NCBI RefSeq assembly: GCF_001021025.1
Contig: NZ_CP011541.1
Span: 558,001 to 622,000, forward strand
DNA: 64,000 bases
Reading direction: 5' to 3'
Source of the DNA: Corynebacterium epidermidicanis
Lineage (GTDB): Bacteria; Actinomycetota; Actinomycetes; Mycobacteriales; Mycobacteriaceae
Of the stretch, positions 37,578-47,553 are shown piece after piece. The first letter of the stretch is position 1, and the number at the start of each line of letters is the position of its first letter. The position numbers and the translations under genes were made by a program. The notes below the pieces were generated by a model. It did no database searches and was not told the DNA's origin. It was given only the letters and a program-made list of their open reading frames with translations.

Positions 37578-38549
37578 TTAAAACTGCACGTCAGCGGCCT
37601 TCATGGCGTCTTGGATTGCGGCGACGGTGCGTCGTAAAGCTTGGCTTTCCCACTCGTCGAGGGTGAGCTCGAAGCGGCGTTGCGCACCACCTGCGCCAAT
37701 GAGGGTCGGGAGGGAGAGTGCGACAGTGCCGTCGTAGCCGTACTCGCCGCGCAGGGTGGTGCAAGTGGGGAAGATGGTGCGCTCGTCGAGGAGGATGGCG
37801 CGGGCCATTGCGACGGCAGAAGCAGCCACGCCAGCGTTCGTCCAGCCCTTCGAGCCAAAAACTTCGTAGGCGGCATTGACGACGGCGGTCGCTAGCTCCG
37901 CGGGATCAAAGTGCACGCCGAAAACGCGCTCGATCTCCGCAGGTCCCATGCCAGCGACCGTGAGGTGTGACAGGGCCGGAAACGCGGAGAGTCCGTGTTC
38001 GCCCAGCATGTAGCCCTCAACCGACAGCGGTGACACTCCTAGGCGATCCGCCACGATCCGGCGCAGCCGTGCGGAATCCAACATGGTGCCGGTGCCGAAG
38101 ATCTTGCCGGCCGGGTAGTCGAACTCATTCTCGGCGATGTAGACCATTGTGTCCAACGGGTTCGTGATGAGGATGATCACGGCATCGCGGGTGTGGCGGG
38201 TAATTCCCGCCATGACCTCCCGGATCACCTGCGCGTTATGGGGCGCCAGTGCCGCGCGGTCTGGCTTCGCATCCGGGTCATTGGGATCCGGAATCATCGA
38301 AGGGCCGGCGGCCACGATAATGACATCAGCGCCCACGCAATCGGCATAAGTGCCGGCGCGGACGCTGGTGCTGGAGAGGGTGTGCAGGCCGGTGGCCTGG
38401 TGTTGGTCGAGGGCCTCGCCATGTGCCACGTCGTGCTCGGAATCAATGGTGATGATTTCGCCGAAGAGATTCATCTTCATGGCGTCGGCAAGCACGTAAG
38501 AACCTACGTGCCCGACACCGCATACGACGAGCTTATGTGGGTTTGGCAT
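37578..38549 (-). CDS. Lactate/malate dehydrogenase-family 2-hydroxyacid dehydrogenase
   Basis: 323 residues from ATG 38549 (GGAAG just upstream). NAD-binding VVCGVGHVGSYVL at the start, ITNPLDTMVY, TMLDSARLRRIVAD, and the catalytic His in MLGEHGLSAFP. The specificity loop after AAGPSMIPDPNDPDAKPDR is longer than in ordinary LDH and lacks its Gln, pointing to the L-2-hydroxyisocaproate dehydrogenase-like branch. Substrate not certain. Confidence 0.82.
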   Translation of the reverse strand: MPNPHKLVVCGVGHVGSYVLADAMKMNLFGEIITIDSEHDVAHGEALDQHQATGLHTLSSTSVRAGTYADCVGADVIIVAAGPSMIPDPNDPDAKPDRAALAPHNAQVIREVMAGITRHTRDAVIILITNPLDTMVYIAENEFDYPAGKIFGTGTMLDSARLRRIVADRLGVSPLSVEGYMLGEHGLSAFPALSHLTVAGMGPAEIERVFGVHFDPAELATAVVNAAYEVFGSKGWTNAGVAASAVAMARAILLDERTIFPTCTTLRGEYGYDGTVALSLPTLIGAGGAQRRFELTLDEWESQALRRTVAAIQDAMKAADVQF

Positions 38550-38591
38550 GGTCTTCCTCTCCATCAAACGGTGCTGGTTAGACCAATAACC

Positions 38592-40533
38592 TTACGCCTG
38601 TTGCTTGTTATGAATCTTCTTTAGCCAGGAGTACAAGCCAGCGATGATCGCGACGAAGATAGCCAAGCCGATCCACTGGGCGCTGGACTCGAAGGACTCG
38701 CCAACGATCGCGAGCGGGGCTTCCTTGCCCGAGCCGGCGATGATGCTCGCGTTCAAAACACCAAACAAGGACTCGCCGACGATAAGCCCGGTGGCGAGCA
38801 AGGTACCCAAGCGCTCGGCTTTTTCAGTTGGAGCCCACTTGTTGTAGAGATAGCCAAGCAGGGCGCCGATCGGGATGATCAGCGTGAGGCTGACCGGCAG
38901 GTACATGCCCATACCGACGGCCAATGGAGGCAAGTGCAGTTTCGAGGTGGTGCGGGAAAGGACTTCGTCGATCATGATGACCACAGCGCCGATTAGCGCG
39001 CCTAGACCGACCAAGTTCCAATCCAAAGAGTCGCCGAAAATGCCTTGCGCCACAGAGGACAACAGCGCCGCCTGCGGTGCCGCCAAGGCATTGTCGCCTG
39101 CGCCTGGAGCTCCCTGGAAGCCGAAGGAGGTCATCATCAGCTGCAGCACTGGCGGGATGATTGCAGAGCCGAAGAGCACACCGAAGATAAGCGCGACCTG
39201 CTGCTTCCACGGGGTAGCGCCGACCAAGCTGGCCGGTCTTGAGGTCCTGGAGATTGTCGTTGGAAATCGTAGCGATACCGAAGACCACCGCTGCGGTAAA
39301 CAGCGTGTAGGCCAGAAGCGCCTTTGGATCCACACCGGCATCGTGGGACGTCACGAGCTTGATGAGCAGCGCCGCCGAAATTACCACGATGATGCCCACA
39401 CCAGAAATTGGCGAGTTTGACGCACCGATCAAACCGGCCATGTAGCCACAGATCGAGGCCACAATCAGACCCACAGCCAGCACGTACACGATCGACAGGG
39501 TGATGAGGCCACCAGTGTGATGGGTGATCGAGGTGCCCTGTACGAATAGCCACAACAGGATGCCCACGGGCACCATCGAAGCAAGGGTAACGCCCGCGAC
39601 CACGTTGAATGGGATATCCCGCTCGGTCAGCTCAACTTCGCCGCCACTTTGGCGGGTACGTGAGGAAGCCAGGGATTCCCTCATGCCCTTTATGATTGGG
39701 CCGATGATCTTCAGCAATGTCCATATGGCAGCCACAGCCATGGCACCTGCGCCGATGAAGCGGATGTCTTGGGAGAAGGTGGAGGAAACATACTTCGCTA
39801 GCTTCATGCCCTCAGGGATGTCACCTGAGGTGTGCATCGGCAGCAAGATGCCGTAGGAAATGATGAGGCCTACGATCATGGCGACACCGACGCCCAGGCC
39901 GACGAGGTGCCCGACGCCGATCAGCGCCAAGGACATCGAAGAGCCGAGCATGGTGTAGCCGGGGCCGAACTTGAACACGGTAGACAGCTCGGAAGCTGCG
40001 ACTTTCAACGCGGTGAGCAAGGCGTAGCCCGCCGATGCCAGGGCACCCCAGAGGATGACATGCAAGCCTTCCTTGTTGTCTTCCGCTGAGCCGTGATCAT
40101 CGCCAACCTTGAGCACCTCGGCTGCTGCGACGCCTTCAGGGAAAGGCAGATCAGAACCTGTTACCAGCGCGCGCCTCAGCGGGATGGAGTACATCACGCC
40201 GAGAATGCCACCGATGGCACACACCGCCGCGGTGGTGAGGTAGCTGAATCCGCTCCACCAACCGATCATGACCAGGCCAGGGAGGACGAAGATGATGGCG
40301 GAGAGCGTACCGGCGGCCGAGGCAACGGTCTGTACGATGTTGTTTTCCTGGATCGTGTGGCCGGAAAACTTTCGCAGGACCGCCATGGAAATCACGGCGG
40401 CGGGGATTGAGGTGGCGAAGGTCAAGCCCACCTTCAAACCGAGGTAAACATTTGCTGCAGTAAAAACTAGGGTGATAAGTCCGCCGATGATGACGGCGCG
40501 AGTAGTTAATTCTCGCTGGGGAGTTTGCTTCAC
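38592..40533 (-). pseudogene. OPT-family oligopeptide transporter, single frameshift
   Basis: Two frames form one OPT protein of about 645 residues with some 15 membrane segments. The N-terminal part (from MKQTPQRELTTRAVIIGG) runs well to SNDNLQDLKTGQL. An extra base in the AA doublet at 39226-39227 (plus strand) then throws it off. Removing one base joins QLVGATPWKQQVALIFGVLF, and the second frame continues to the stop at 38592. Only one lesion is visible, so it is either recently dead or a sequencing error. OPT proteins import oligopeptides or metal chelates. Confidence 0.8.
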
Positions 40534-40653
40534 AGCACCAGTTCCTCTCTTCCGGGTGGCTTCATCAAGAAAGCCTCACTCGGAAAATGGACTAGGGACT
40601 TCCCAGACGAATGGTCTAAAAAAATTTCGGAAAGTAGACTACTCCACACAGTG

Positions 40654-41019
40654 TTAAGTAAGTAACTCTGCTACGCAATCTGGGTCACAGTCCGAAAGGA
40701 GCGCCCGGCAGCGGTCGTATTCGGATTCTTCGTCGATTGCGCGGGCTGCCAGCGCCAATTGAGCGATAGAACGCAACACACCACGGTTTGGCTCGTGTGA
40801 CCACGGAACCGGGCCGAAACCTTTCCAACCATTACCGCGCAAGGCATCGAGCCCACGATGGTAGCCCGTGCGAGCGAACGCATAACGGACCAGCGGATCG
40901 GTGGCGCCTTCGGCCAACAGGGCCCAGGCCAGGGGATTTGCCGGATTCTTCATTGCATCCGGCTCGCCCATTTCCGGAAGATGAACGGGAGGGGGAGCGA
41001 GCATGTCGTTGATTTTCAT
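40654..41019 (-). CDS. DUF3151 family protein
   Basis: 121 residues of a conserved actinobacterial family: NDMLAPPPVHLPE, ANPLAWALLAEGA, ARTGYHRGLDALRGNGWKG and the GPVPWSHEPNRGVLR block. Function unknown. ATG 41019 is supported by TAGGCT 7 nt upstream (leaderless) and by the family N-terminus; it starts 11 nt after the maf stop. Confidence 0.8.
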   Translation of the reverse strand: MKINDMLAPPPVHLPEMGEPDAMKNPANPLAWALLAEGATDPLVRYAFARTGYHRGLDALRGNGWKGFGPVPWSHEPNRGVLRSIAQLALAARAIDEESEYDRCRALLSDCDPDCVAELLT

Positions 41020-41026
41020 AACAGCT

Positions 41027-41032
41027 AGCCTA
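41027..41032 (-). promoter_or_regulatory. -10 box of the DUF3151 gene (leaderless)
   Basis: TAGGCT on the minus strand, 7 nt before ATG 41019 and overlapping the maf stop region. Confidence 0.38.
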
Positions 41033-41626
41033 GTGCGGCGACCAAAACTCTGAGACATCGTAGCCAAATGAATATAATGCTCGGCGCAACAGAGGTAATG
41101 AAAGCCCAATCACTGAAGTTTGATCGCCGGAAATGGAGTCGATGAACCAGCCGCCGAGCGCCTCGAGTGTGAACGCACCCGCGCATTCCAGCGGCTCGCC
41201 GGAATGAGCGTAAGCGCTGATGTCACGGTCGGAGACGTCCGCGAAGCGGATTTCCGTGCGGATGGTCTCGGAGTAAGTTCCGTGCGGGCTGATGAGGTAA
41301 TGCCCGGTGAGTAATTCGGCGGTGCGACCACGCTGAGCGTGCCAGCGTGCGATTGCCTTTTCGACGGTGTGTGGTTTGCCTTGGAGAACCCCATCCAGTA
41401 GCAGCATGGAGTCACATCCGATGAGAACGTCATCGGGAAAGCGTGTTGCCTGGGACTGGGCTTTGGCTTGGGCAAGCGCGGCCACAATATCTGCTGGCTC
41501 CGCGCCGGCCATCTGAACAGCGATAGCGTCTTCGTCGACGTCTGCAGGGGAGATGACTGGATTGATCCCGGCATTTTCCAGGATCATTTTTCGAGAGGGA
41601 GAGGCGGAGGCCAAGACAATACGCAT
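41030..41626 (-). CDS. maf: Maf-family nucleotide pyrophosphatase
   Basis: About 198 residues. The N-terminal MRIVLASASPSRKMIL is the Maf phosphate-binding signature, followed by IGCDSMLLLDG with the catalytic Asp and GKPHTVEKA. Maf proteins hydrolyse non-canonical or canonical NTPs to NMPs. ATG 41626 is preferred to a GTG three codons upstream. Same direction as accE, 23 nt downstream, completing the dtsR2-accE-maf group seen in C. glutamicum. Confidence 0.9.
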   Translation of the reverse strand: MRIVLASASPSRKMILENAGINPVISPADVDEDAIAVQMAGAEPADIVAALAQAKAQSQATRFPDDVLIGCDSMLLLDGVLQGKPHTVEKAIARWHAQRGRTAELLTGHYLISPHGTYSETIRTEIRFADVSDRDISAYAHSGEPLECAGAFTLEALGGWFIDSISGDQTSVIGLSLPLLRRALYSFGYDVSEFWSPH

Positions 41627-41649
41627 GGCCTCCACGCTACCGGGATTTT

Positions 41650-41856
41650 CTAGTAGAAGCTCACGTTGTGGAACGCGTTTGGGTTGTACATCGTCGGGCG
41701 TCGGAGACGCTCAGCGATGCTGCCCCAGCGGTTGGTAGGCTTCGGCTTCTCTGGCTCGCCACCCGACATCGAGGCGAACAGCACGGTGAGTGCTGCGACC
41801 TGTGCGTCGGTGGGGTTGCCCTTGAGGACCTTGAGAAATGGTTTTTTGTCTTCCAT
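41650..41856 (-). CDS. accE: Acyl-CoA carboxylase epsilon subunit
   Basis: 68 residues with the AccE pattern: PFLKVLKGNPTDAQVAALTV at the N-terminus, then NRWGSIAERLRRPT at the C-terminal end. The epsilon chain binds the alpha-beta acyl-CoA carboxylase complex and raises its activity. It begins 8 nt after the dtsR2 stop in the same operon. Confidence 0.88.
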   Translation of the reverse strand: MEDKKPFLKVLKGNPTDAQVAALTVLFASMSGGEPEKPKPTNRWGSIAERLRRPTMYNPNAFHNVSFY

Positions 41857-41864
41857 GAAAGTCC

Positions 41865-43490
41865 TTACAGTGGGATGTTGCCGTGCTTCTTAGCCGGCAC
41901 GTTGACAACCTTGCGGTCAAGCAGGCGCAGGCCTTCGATGATCTGGCCGCGAGTTTCGGATGGTGGGATGACGGCGTCGACATAGCCGCGCTCGGCAGCC
42001 ATGTATGGATTGACGAGGGTCTCCTCATATTCCTTTTCATATTCCTTCATCAGCGCAGCTACGTCCTTGCCCTCTGCAGCGGCAGCCTTGAGTTCCTTGC
42101 GGTAGATGAAGCCGACGGCGCCGGATGCGCCCATGACGGCGATCTGCGCGGTTGGCCAAGCCAGCACGATGTCTGCACCCATGTCCTTGGAGCCCATCAC
42201 GCAGTATGCGCCACCGTAAGACTTACGAGTGATGACGGTGATCTTGCCGACAGTCGCCTCGGAGTAGGCGTAGAGGAGTTTCGCACCACGGCGGATGATG
42301 CCGTCGTACTCCTGGTTGGTGCCTGGAAGGAAGCCTGGCACGTCGACGAACTCGATGATCGGTACGTTGAAGGCATCGCAGGTGCGGACGAAGCGCGCAG
42401 CCTTTTCAGCAGCCTTGATGTCGAGGCAGCCAGCGAACTGCATTGGCTGGTTAGCGACAATACCGACGGAGCGACCTTCAACTCGGCCGAAACCGATGAT
42501 GATGTTCTCCGCGTAGTGCTCCTGGATTTCGAAGAAGTCGCCGTCGTCGACAATGCGGGTGATGACATCCTTCATGTCGTATGGCTGGTTCGGAGAATCC
42601 GGGATGATGGTGTCCAGCTCGAGGTCGGTGTCGTTGATGTTGTCCTGGATGGAGCCGACCATGATGTCGGCTTCCATGCGTGGGGCCTCATCACGGTTGT
42701 TCAGTGGCAGGTAGCCGACGAGCTCGCGAACCCAGTCCAGGGCATCGGCGTCGTCTGCGCCGGTGTAGTGCGAGGTGCCCGAGGTGGACATGTGCGTGTG
42801 TGCGCCACCGAGTTCTTCCTGGGTGACTTCTTCGCCGGTGACGGTCTTGATGACGTCTGGGCCGGTGATAAACATCTTGGAGGTCTTGTCCACCATGATG
42901 ATGAAGTCCGTAAGCGCTGGGGAGTACACGTGCCCACCTGCGCAGGCGCCCATAATGAGGGAGATCTGCGGGATAACGCCAGAAGCTTGGACGTTGCGGT
43001 AGAAGATCTTCGAGTACATGCCCAGGGAGACGACACCTTCCTGGATACGAGCGCCAGCGCCCTCGTTAATGCCGATGAGAGGCACGCCGGTCTTGATCGC
43101 CAGATCCATGATCTTGACGATCTTCTCGCCATAAACTTCACCGAGCGCGCCACCGAAGACTGCGCCGTCCTGGGAGAAGACACAGACCTTGCGGCCGTCG
43201 ATGGTGCCGTAACCGGTAACCACACCGTCGGTAACTGGACGCTTGGCATCCAGGCCGAAGTTCTTGGAGCGGTGGCGGGCAAGGGCATCGATTTCGACGA
43301 AGGAGCCTTCGTCGAGCAGGTATTCGATGCGTTCGCGGGCGGTCTTCTTACCGGCCTCGTGCACCTTCTCTACAGAAGCTTCACCCATAGGGGCCTGAGT
43401 TTCCGCGATGCGGGCACGAAGATCGGCAAGCTTTCCAGCGGTCGTGGTCAAATCAGGCGCGTCGGCGCCGGTGTTCATAGCGGCAGTCAT
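41865..43490 (-). CDS. dtsR2: Acyl-CoA carboxylase beta chain (DtsR2-like)
   Basis: 541 residues of the carboxyltransferase family, transferring CO2 from carboxybiotin to acyl-CoA. Oxyanion-hole glycines are visible in [13 protein letters not shown] (N-terminal half) and [12 protein letters not shown] (C-terminal half). The N-terminus [24 protein letters not shown] and the [22 protein letters not shown] block place it with DtsR2 rather than DtsR1. It heads the dtsR2-accE-maf operon. Confidence 0.93.
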   Translation of the reverse strand: MTAAMNTGADAPDLTTTAGKLADLRARIAETQAPMGEASVEKVHEAGKKTARERIEYLLDEGSFVEIDALARHRSKNFGLDAKRPVTDGVVTGYGTIDGRKVCVFSQDGAVFGGALGEVYGEKIVKIMDLAIKTGVPLIGINEGAGARIQEGVVSLGMYSKIFYRNVQASGVIPQISLIMGACAGGHVYSPALTDFIIMVDKTSKMFITGPDVIKTVTGEEVTQEELGGAHTHMSTSGTSHYTGADDADALDWVRELVGYLPLNNRDEAPRMEADIMVGSIQDNINDTDLELDTIIPDSPNQPYDMKDVITRIVDDGDFFEIQEHYAENIIIGFGRVEGRSVGIVANQPMQFAGCLDIKAAEKAARFVRTCDAFNVPIIEFVDVPGFLPGTNQEYDGIIRRGAKLLYAYSEATVGKITVITRKSYGGAYCVMGSKDMGADIVLAWPTAQIAVMGASGAVGFIYRKELKAAAAEGKDVAALMKEYEKEYEETLVNPYMAAERGYVDAVIPPSETRGQIIEGLRLLDRKVVNVPAKKHGNIPL

Positions 43491-43638
43491 GGAAGTTAGT
43501 TTAAGGGCTAGCGCTTGCTTTGTTCACAGAGTGGGCATTTCTTTCGGGTCAACGCCCGAAATTGGTGGTGACAGGCCACGCTTATGGGGGTAGATGTGTC
43601 CTGTCAGCTTATCGACGGCGCGTAGTGACCAGTGTCAT

Positions 43639-45237
43639 CTACAAAGGAATGTTGCCGTGCTTGCGGGCCGGACGGGAAACATTCTTGTCCTTCAGCAGGC
43701 GCAGATTGCGGATAATCTGCGGGCGCGTCTCGGAGGGGAGGATGACGGCGTCGATAAGCCCGCGTTCGGCAGCAAGATATGGCGTGAGCATGAAGTCCTC
43801 GTACTCGCGCTCGAAGGAACGTACGAGCTCCACCACGTCAACCCCATGTGCGTGGGCATCCTTGATCTCTTTGCGGTAGATGAATCCCACGGCGCCCGCG
43901 GCGCCCATGACGGCGATCTGGGCGGTCGGCCACGCCAAGTTGACGTCAGCGCCAAGCCCCTTCGAACCCATGACGCAGTATGCGCCACCGTAAGCCTTGC
44001 GTATCGTGACGGTGATCTTGGGGACGGTTGCTTCGCCATAAGCGTAGAGCAGTTTAGCGCCACGGCGGAGGATACCGTCGTATTCCTGGCCGGCGCCGGG
44101 GAGGAAACCGGGGACGTCGACCAGCATGACGATCGGGATGTTGAAGGCATCGCAGGTGCGGACGAAGCGGGCGGCCTTTTCGGAGGCATTGATGTCGAGG
44201 CAGCCGGCGAAGTGCATCGGCTGGTTGGCGACGAATCCGACCGATTGGCCGTCGACGTGCCCAAAGGCGATAACGACGTTTTCGGCGCGGTCGGCCTGCA
44301 CTTCGAAGAAGTCGCCATCGTCGGTGAGTGCGGAGATGACATCGCGCACGTCATAGGGGACGGTTGGCGAGTCAGGGATGATATGGTCGAGAGCGAGATC
44401 GTCCACAGTTTCTTCGAGTGGTGCCGTGTCCTGGACGGGGGCGAAAGTGCGGTTATTCGAAGGCAGGTAGGCCACGAGGTCTTGCACCCATTCGAGTGCT
44501 TCTTCATCAGTTTGTGCCACGTAGTGGCAGTTTCCGGCGGTAGCCATGTGGGTTGAGGCGCCGCCGAGTTCTTCCTGGGTGATGACCTCGCCGGTCACCG
44601 TCTTGATTACATCCGGCCCGGTCACGAACATTTTCGACGTCTTGTCCACCATGACCACAAAGTCGGTGAGCGCAGGGGAGTAGGCATTGCCACCTGCGCA
44701 GGCGCCCATAATTACCGAGATCTGCGGGACAACACCCGAGGCATTGACGTTGTGATAAAAGGTCTGCGCGATGAGGTCGAGGGAGACCGCGCCGTCTTGA
44801 ATGCGGGCGCCAGCACCTTCATAGAGTCCGATGAGTGGGCGGCCGGTAGTGACGGCCAGTTCCATAATCTTGATCATCTTCTCGCCATACACCTCGCCGA
44901 GGGCGCCACCCATGATGGTGCCGTCCTGAGAAAACACGCATACCTCGCGTCCGTCGATGGTGCCCCAGCCGGTGACGATGCCATCAGTGACCGGGCGCTT
45001 GGTGTACATCCCGAAGTCATGGGTGCGGTGTCGCGCGAGCTGGTCGTACTCTACGAAAGAATTTTCGTCGAGGAGGAAGTCGAGGCGTTCGCGGGCGGTA
45101 AGTCGACCTTCGCGTTCCTTGGATACGGTCAATGCTTCCTGACGACGTGCCTTGAGATCGTTGATCTTGTCGGCGGTGCTGGCGTGCGCTGCGGTCACTG
45201 GTTCCTGCAGGCGTGGCAAAGGTGAGGAAATGGTCAT
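43639..45237 (-). CDS. dtsR1: Acyl-CoA carboxylase beta chain (DtsR1-like, acetyl-CoA type)
   Basis: 532 residues, clearly paralogous to the next gene. The MTISSPL start and the [35 protein letters not shown] and [11 protein letters not shown] stretches match C. glutamicum DtsR1/AccD1, the beta chain needed for malonyl-CoA. Its position between dtsR2 and divergent birA is as in C. glutamicum. A palindrome 30 nt upstream may be an operator. Confidence 0.93.
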   Translation of the reverse strand: MTISSPLPRLQEPVTAAHASTADKINDLKARRQEALTVSKEREGRLTARERLDFLLDENSFVEYDQLARHRTHDFGMYTKRPVTDGIVTGWGTIDGREVCVFSQDGTIMGGALGEVYGEKMIKIMELAVTTGRPLIGLYEGAGARIQDGAVSLDLIAQTFYHNVNASGVVPQISVIMGACAGGNAYSPALTDFVVMVDKTSKMFVTGPDVIKTVTGEVITQEELGGASTHMATAGNCHYVAQTDEEALEWVQDLVAYLPSNNRTFAPVQDTAPLEETVDDLALDHIIPDSPTVPYDVRDVISALTDDGDFFEVQADRAENVVIAFGHVDGQSVGFVANQPMHFAGCLDINASEKAARFVRTCDAFNIPIVMLVDVPGFLPGAGQEYDGILRRGAKLLYAYGEATVPKITVTIRKAYGGAYCVMGSKGLGADVNLAWPTAQIAVMGAAGAVGFIYRKEIKDAHAHGVDVVELVRSFEREYEDFMLTPYLAAERGLIDAVILPSETRPQIIRNLRLLKDKNVSRPARKHGNIPL

Positions 45238-45265
45238 GTTCGGGGATTCTATGTTCCTTTTTGGT

Positions 45266-45285
45266 TAGTTTCCACTAAGAAACAA
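45266..45285. promoter_or_regulatory. Palindrome upstream of dtsR1, candidate operator
   Basis: GTTTC-N6-GAAAC (45268-45283) extended by TT and AA on the flanks. In C. glutamicum FasR controls accD1 and accBC through upstream sites, so this is a candidate FasR-type operator; the match to its consensus was not checked. Confidence 0.35.
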
Positions 45286-45375
45286 AAGTAGTTGAGGTTT
45301 GTCTCATGTTTTGCCTGGTCAGCTAATAAAAGAAATTTGCGTCACACGGCGTGTCTCTATGCTTCATTGGGGAAC

Positions 45376-45488
45376 CGCGTAGGGATCTGTTCCGGATTTT
45401 AAATTCCTACGCCAATCCTTCATCACGACCTGCAGTTTTGATTAAAAATCGCGTAGCGATTTGAATCGCAAGTCAGATCCCTATCGCG
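45376..45488. other. Inverted-repeat-rich region between dtsR1 and birA
   Basis: CGCGTAGGGATCTG (45376-45389) pairs with CAGATCCCTATCGCG (45474-45488) across about 85 nt. Inside are a perfect AAATCGC-GTA-GCGATTT hairpin (45446-45462) and a TTCCTACGCC that could compete for the left arm. It looks like a structured RNA or a multi-site operator. Confidence 0.4.
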
Positions 45489-45516
45489 CACCCGTATCCG
45501 TTCCTTAAGGAGACGG

Positions 45517-45522
45517 TAGAAT
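45517..45522 (+). promoter_or_regulatory. -10 box of birA (leaderless)
   Basis: TAGAAT, 9 nt before the birA ATG, with no usable Shine-Dalgarno site at normal spacing. Confidence 0.42.
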
Positions 45523-45531
45523 CCTGCAATT

Positions 45532-46299
45532 ATGAGAACGCCTTTGGATGCTGAGAAGCTCCGCGCCCTGCCGCTACCTCGCATTGACTACACCCCGGAA
45601 ACCGGATCCACCAACGCTGACCTGGTGCAAGCTGCACTCAAAGGTGCGCCGGAGTGGACTGCAGCCGTCACTGATTTCCAAAGCGCCGGCAGGGGACGAC
45701 ATGGCCGCGTGTGGACTGCGCCGCCAATGTCGCAGGCCACTCTCTCCATCCTGATCCGTCCTTCCGTCGAAGCCGTCGACCGGCTGGGAACAATGCCGTT
45801 GGTGACAGGCTTGGCGCTTATCGACGTCCTTTCCAGCGACTACGATGTCGCGCTGAAATGGCCCAATGACGTGCTGATCAATGGTCGCAAGGTCTGCGGC
45901 ATCCTCGCTGAGGTGGCACAGTTCCAGCCGAGCCCAGCAATTGTGATCGGTCTGGGCGTGAATGTGTCATTGACTGAGGAAGAACTACCGGTGCCACACG
46001 CTATTTCCTTGGAAATGGTGGGGTCTGAGGTAGATCGAACTCAGCTCGTCGGAGCGATCCTCCTCGCCTTGAAAAACCGCCTCACGCAGTGGATGAACAA
46101 TGATCCATCCCTGATGGCGGACTATCGCAAAGTGTGCAGCTCCATTGGTCAGCAGGTCCGCGTACATCTGCCAGGTGACAAGGAACTCCTCGGCGAGTGC
46201 GTCGGCGTTGCCGATGATGGCCTCATTCAAGTGAAATCCGAGGATAAGGAAGTGCACGCCATCGCCGCCGGCGATGTGGTTCACCTGAGGTTGCAGTAA
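45532..46299 (+). CDS. birA: Biotin-[acetyl-CoA-carboxylase] ligase
   Basis: 255 residues; activates biotin with ATP and attaches it to AccBC and Pyc, both encoded in this window. ETGSTNADL (about residues 23-31), the biotinyl-AMP loop SAGRGRHGRVW and KWPNDVLINGRKVCGILAE are intact. There is no N-terminal helix-turn-helix, so it is a group I ligase, not a repressor. It overlaps the next gene's start by one base. Confidence 0.95.
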   Translation: MRTPLDAEKLRALPLPRIDYTPETGSTNADLVQAALKGAPEWTAAVTDFQSAGRGRHGRVWTAPPMSQATLSILIRPSVEAVDRLGTMPLVTGLALIDVLSSDYDVALKWPNDVLINGRKVCGILAEVAQFQPSPAIVIGLGVNVSLTEEELPVPHAISLEMVGSEVDRTQLVGAILLALKNRLTQWMNNDPSLMADYRKVCSSIGQQVRVHLPGDKELLGECVGVADDGLIQVKSEDKEVHAIAAGDVVHLRLQ

Positions 46300-46778
46300 T
46301 GTCCGAGCAGCTGAGATATGACCTCACCGCGCCACTTAAAACGCTGACGTTTCCCGTCATTGAATCACTCTTCTTGACCGCAGTGTGTTGGATGGCGATC
46401 GGATGGGTAGATACCCAAGGCATCCCTGACCTGCACAACGGCATTGTTGCGCTGTGGTTCTTTCTGGTGTGCTGGCGGCTACTTCTTCCGATCCTGCGTT
46501 CCCGCAGGCAGCGGTTCGCTCTGACCGACCAACGCATTATCGTGCGCGCGCCAAGCTTCGGGGCACGCGAAGACACGATTCCGCTCACCCACGTGCGCCG
46601 CGCTTATCGACGCCGTGGCCAGCTCTACCTCGATGTCGCAGGCCGTAGCCAGCCAATGATTTTCCGGGACGTCCCCCGGCCGAAAAAGGTTGCGGAGGAG
46701 ATTAACTGCCTGGTGGGGGTACGAGGGGTTTCAGCTTGCGGCTATGCCGATAGTGTGATTTCAAGAGCTGGATGCTAA
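46299..46778 (+). CDS. Membrane protein with bacterial PH-like domain, altered C-terminus
   Basis: 159 residues: two membrane helices (about 18-37 and 47-63), then a PH-like domain starting RQRFALTDQRIIVRAPSFGARED. The end (NCLVGVRGVSACGYADSVISRAGC) is probably not original: a second copy of the 3' part at 47433-47551 stops right after PKKVAE. The gene follows birA as in related species, and the C-terminal change marks the left edge of an insertion reaching to purK. Confidence 0.75.
   Translation: MSEQLRYDLTAPLKTLTFPVIESLFLTAVCWMAIGWVDTQGIPDLHNGIVALWFFLVCWRLLLPILRSRRQRFALTDQRIIVRAPSFGAREDTIPLTHVRRAYRRRGQLYLDVAGRSQPMIFRDVPRPKKVAEEINCLVGVRGVSACGYADSVISRAGC
46601..46720. repeat. Left copy of PH-gene 3' duplication
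   Basis: About 120 bp in the 3' part of the PH-domain gene that align, in the same orientation, with 47433-47551; both contain CAGCTCTA and GATGATTTTCCGGGACGTC-like blocks with point differences. Confidence 0.75.
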
Positions 46779-46936
46779 TGAGGAGCCAGTGTGGAGTTTC
46801 CAAAGGTTCACTCGTGGATTTTCACAACGCTGTCAGCCCGCGTCATGGTTCTTGCCGTGTCATTTCTGCAGGTACGTTTTTCGGCCGACAGTGGCAATGA
46901 ATCTGGAGCTCGGGGCACGAGTTGGATTGTTCCTAA

Positions 46937-47245
46937 TTACCCAACTTGAAAGATCGTGAAGCTTCGATCTTCCAATACCTCTGAAAACTTTAACTGATGG
47001 CTAATATCGGCCCAGGTAGAGTGCCGCGCAATTTCATCTGGAAAATCACGTGAAACTTGGAGAACTAGAGGATCGCCCATCAAACAGTAGGCGCTGAATG
47101 AACGAGCATATTCTAACTCGGGCGATGTGGGAAAGCTCCATACATTGTGATCCCAAAAATCATATCCGACAAATCCGGTGAATTCTTCCTTCAGCCTCAA
47201 CATGATGATGATCTGAACAAAATCACCGGACTGCCGTATTGCCAT
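46937..47245 (-). CDS. Orphan small protein, unknown
   Basis: 102 residues beginning MAIRQSGDFVQIIIMLRLKE, with VGYDFWDHNVWSFPTSPE and ending SFTIFQVG. No family recognised and no clear ribosome binding site. It lies between the two copies of the PH-gene repeat, in AT-richer DNA, and may be a fragment. The open frame and aromatic-rich content make it more likely real than the neighbouring short frames. Confidence 0.35.
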   Translation of the reverse strand: MAIRQSGDFVQIIIMLRLKEEFTGFVGYDFWDHNVWSFPTSPELEYARSFSAYCLMGDPLVLQVSRDFPDEIARHSTWADISHQLKFSEVLEDRSFTIFQVG

Positions 47246-47432
47246 TGTTTTCGTCTTTGCATGAAGGTTTTAATCCTCCAGCCAACTGAGTTGGTCGTCT
47301 ATGCACTTGGCGAGAATAGGGATGTCCACGCAATTAGCCCATTTCGCATAAGCTGCATTGCGCCAATCGGGAACCTTTTCTGAATGATAAGGCGGATACC
47401 CTTCGCCGATTATCGGGTAGAAGGTTTATATC

Positions 47433-47551
47433 CGCTTATCAACGTCGCGTTCAGCTCTATCTCGATGCCACAGGCTTTGTCCAGCCGATGATTTTCCGGG
47501 ACGTCTCTCGACCGAAGAAAGTTGCGGAGTAAATTAATTGCCTTGTAGGGT
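47433..47551. repeat. Right copy of PH-gene 3' duplication
   Basis: Encodes a clean end of the PH domain, LYLDATGFVQPMIFRDV to PKKVAE then TAA, as expected for the ancestral 3' end, but has no start. Confidence 0.72.
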
Positions 47552-47553
47552 AG

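Noticed and set aside
41883..43499. A 538-codon open frame on the plus strand opposite dtsR2
   Set aside because: It is the mirror of a highly biased GC-rich gene; composition is His/Asp/Val-rich nonsense, there is no ribosome binding site, and dtsR2 on the minus strand is certain.
43542..43561. TTTCGGG-N6-CCCGAAA hairpin between dtsR1 and dtsR2 as a terminator
   Set aside because: The stem is perfect but only 7 bp and no T-run follows on either strand, so it was not listed as a terminator.
43594..44556. A long plus-strand open frame opposite dtsR1
   Set aside because: Same cause as for dtsR2; no recognisable protein content.
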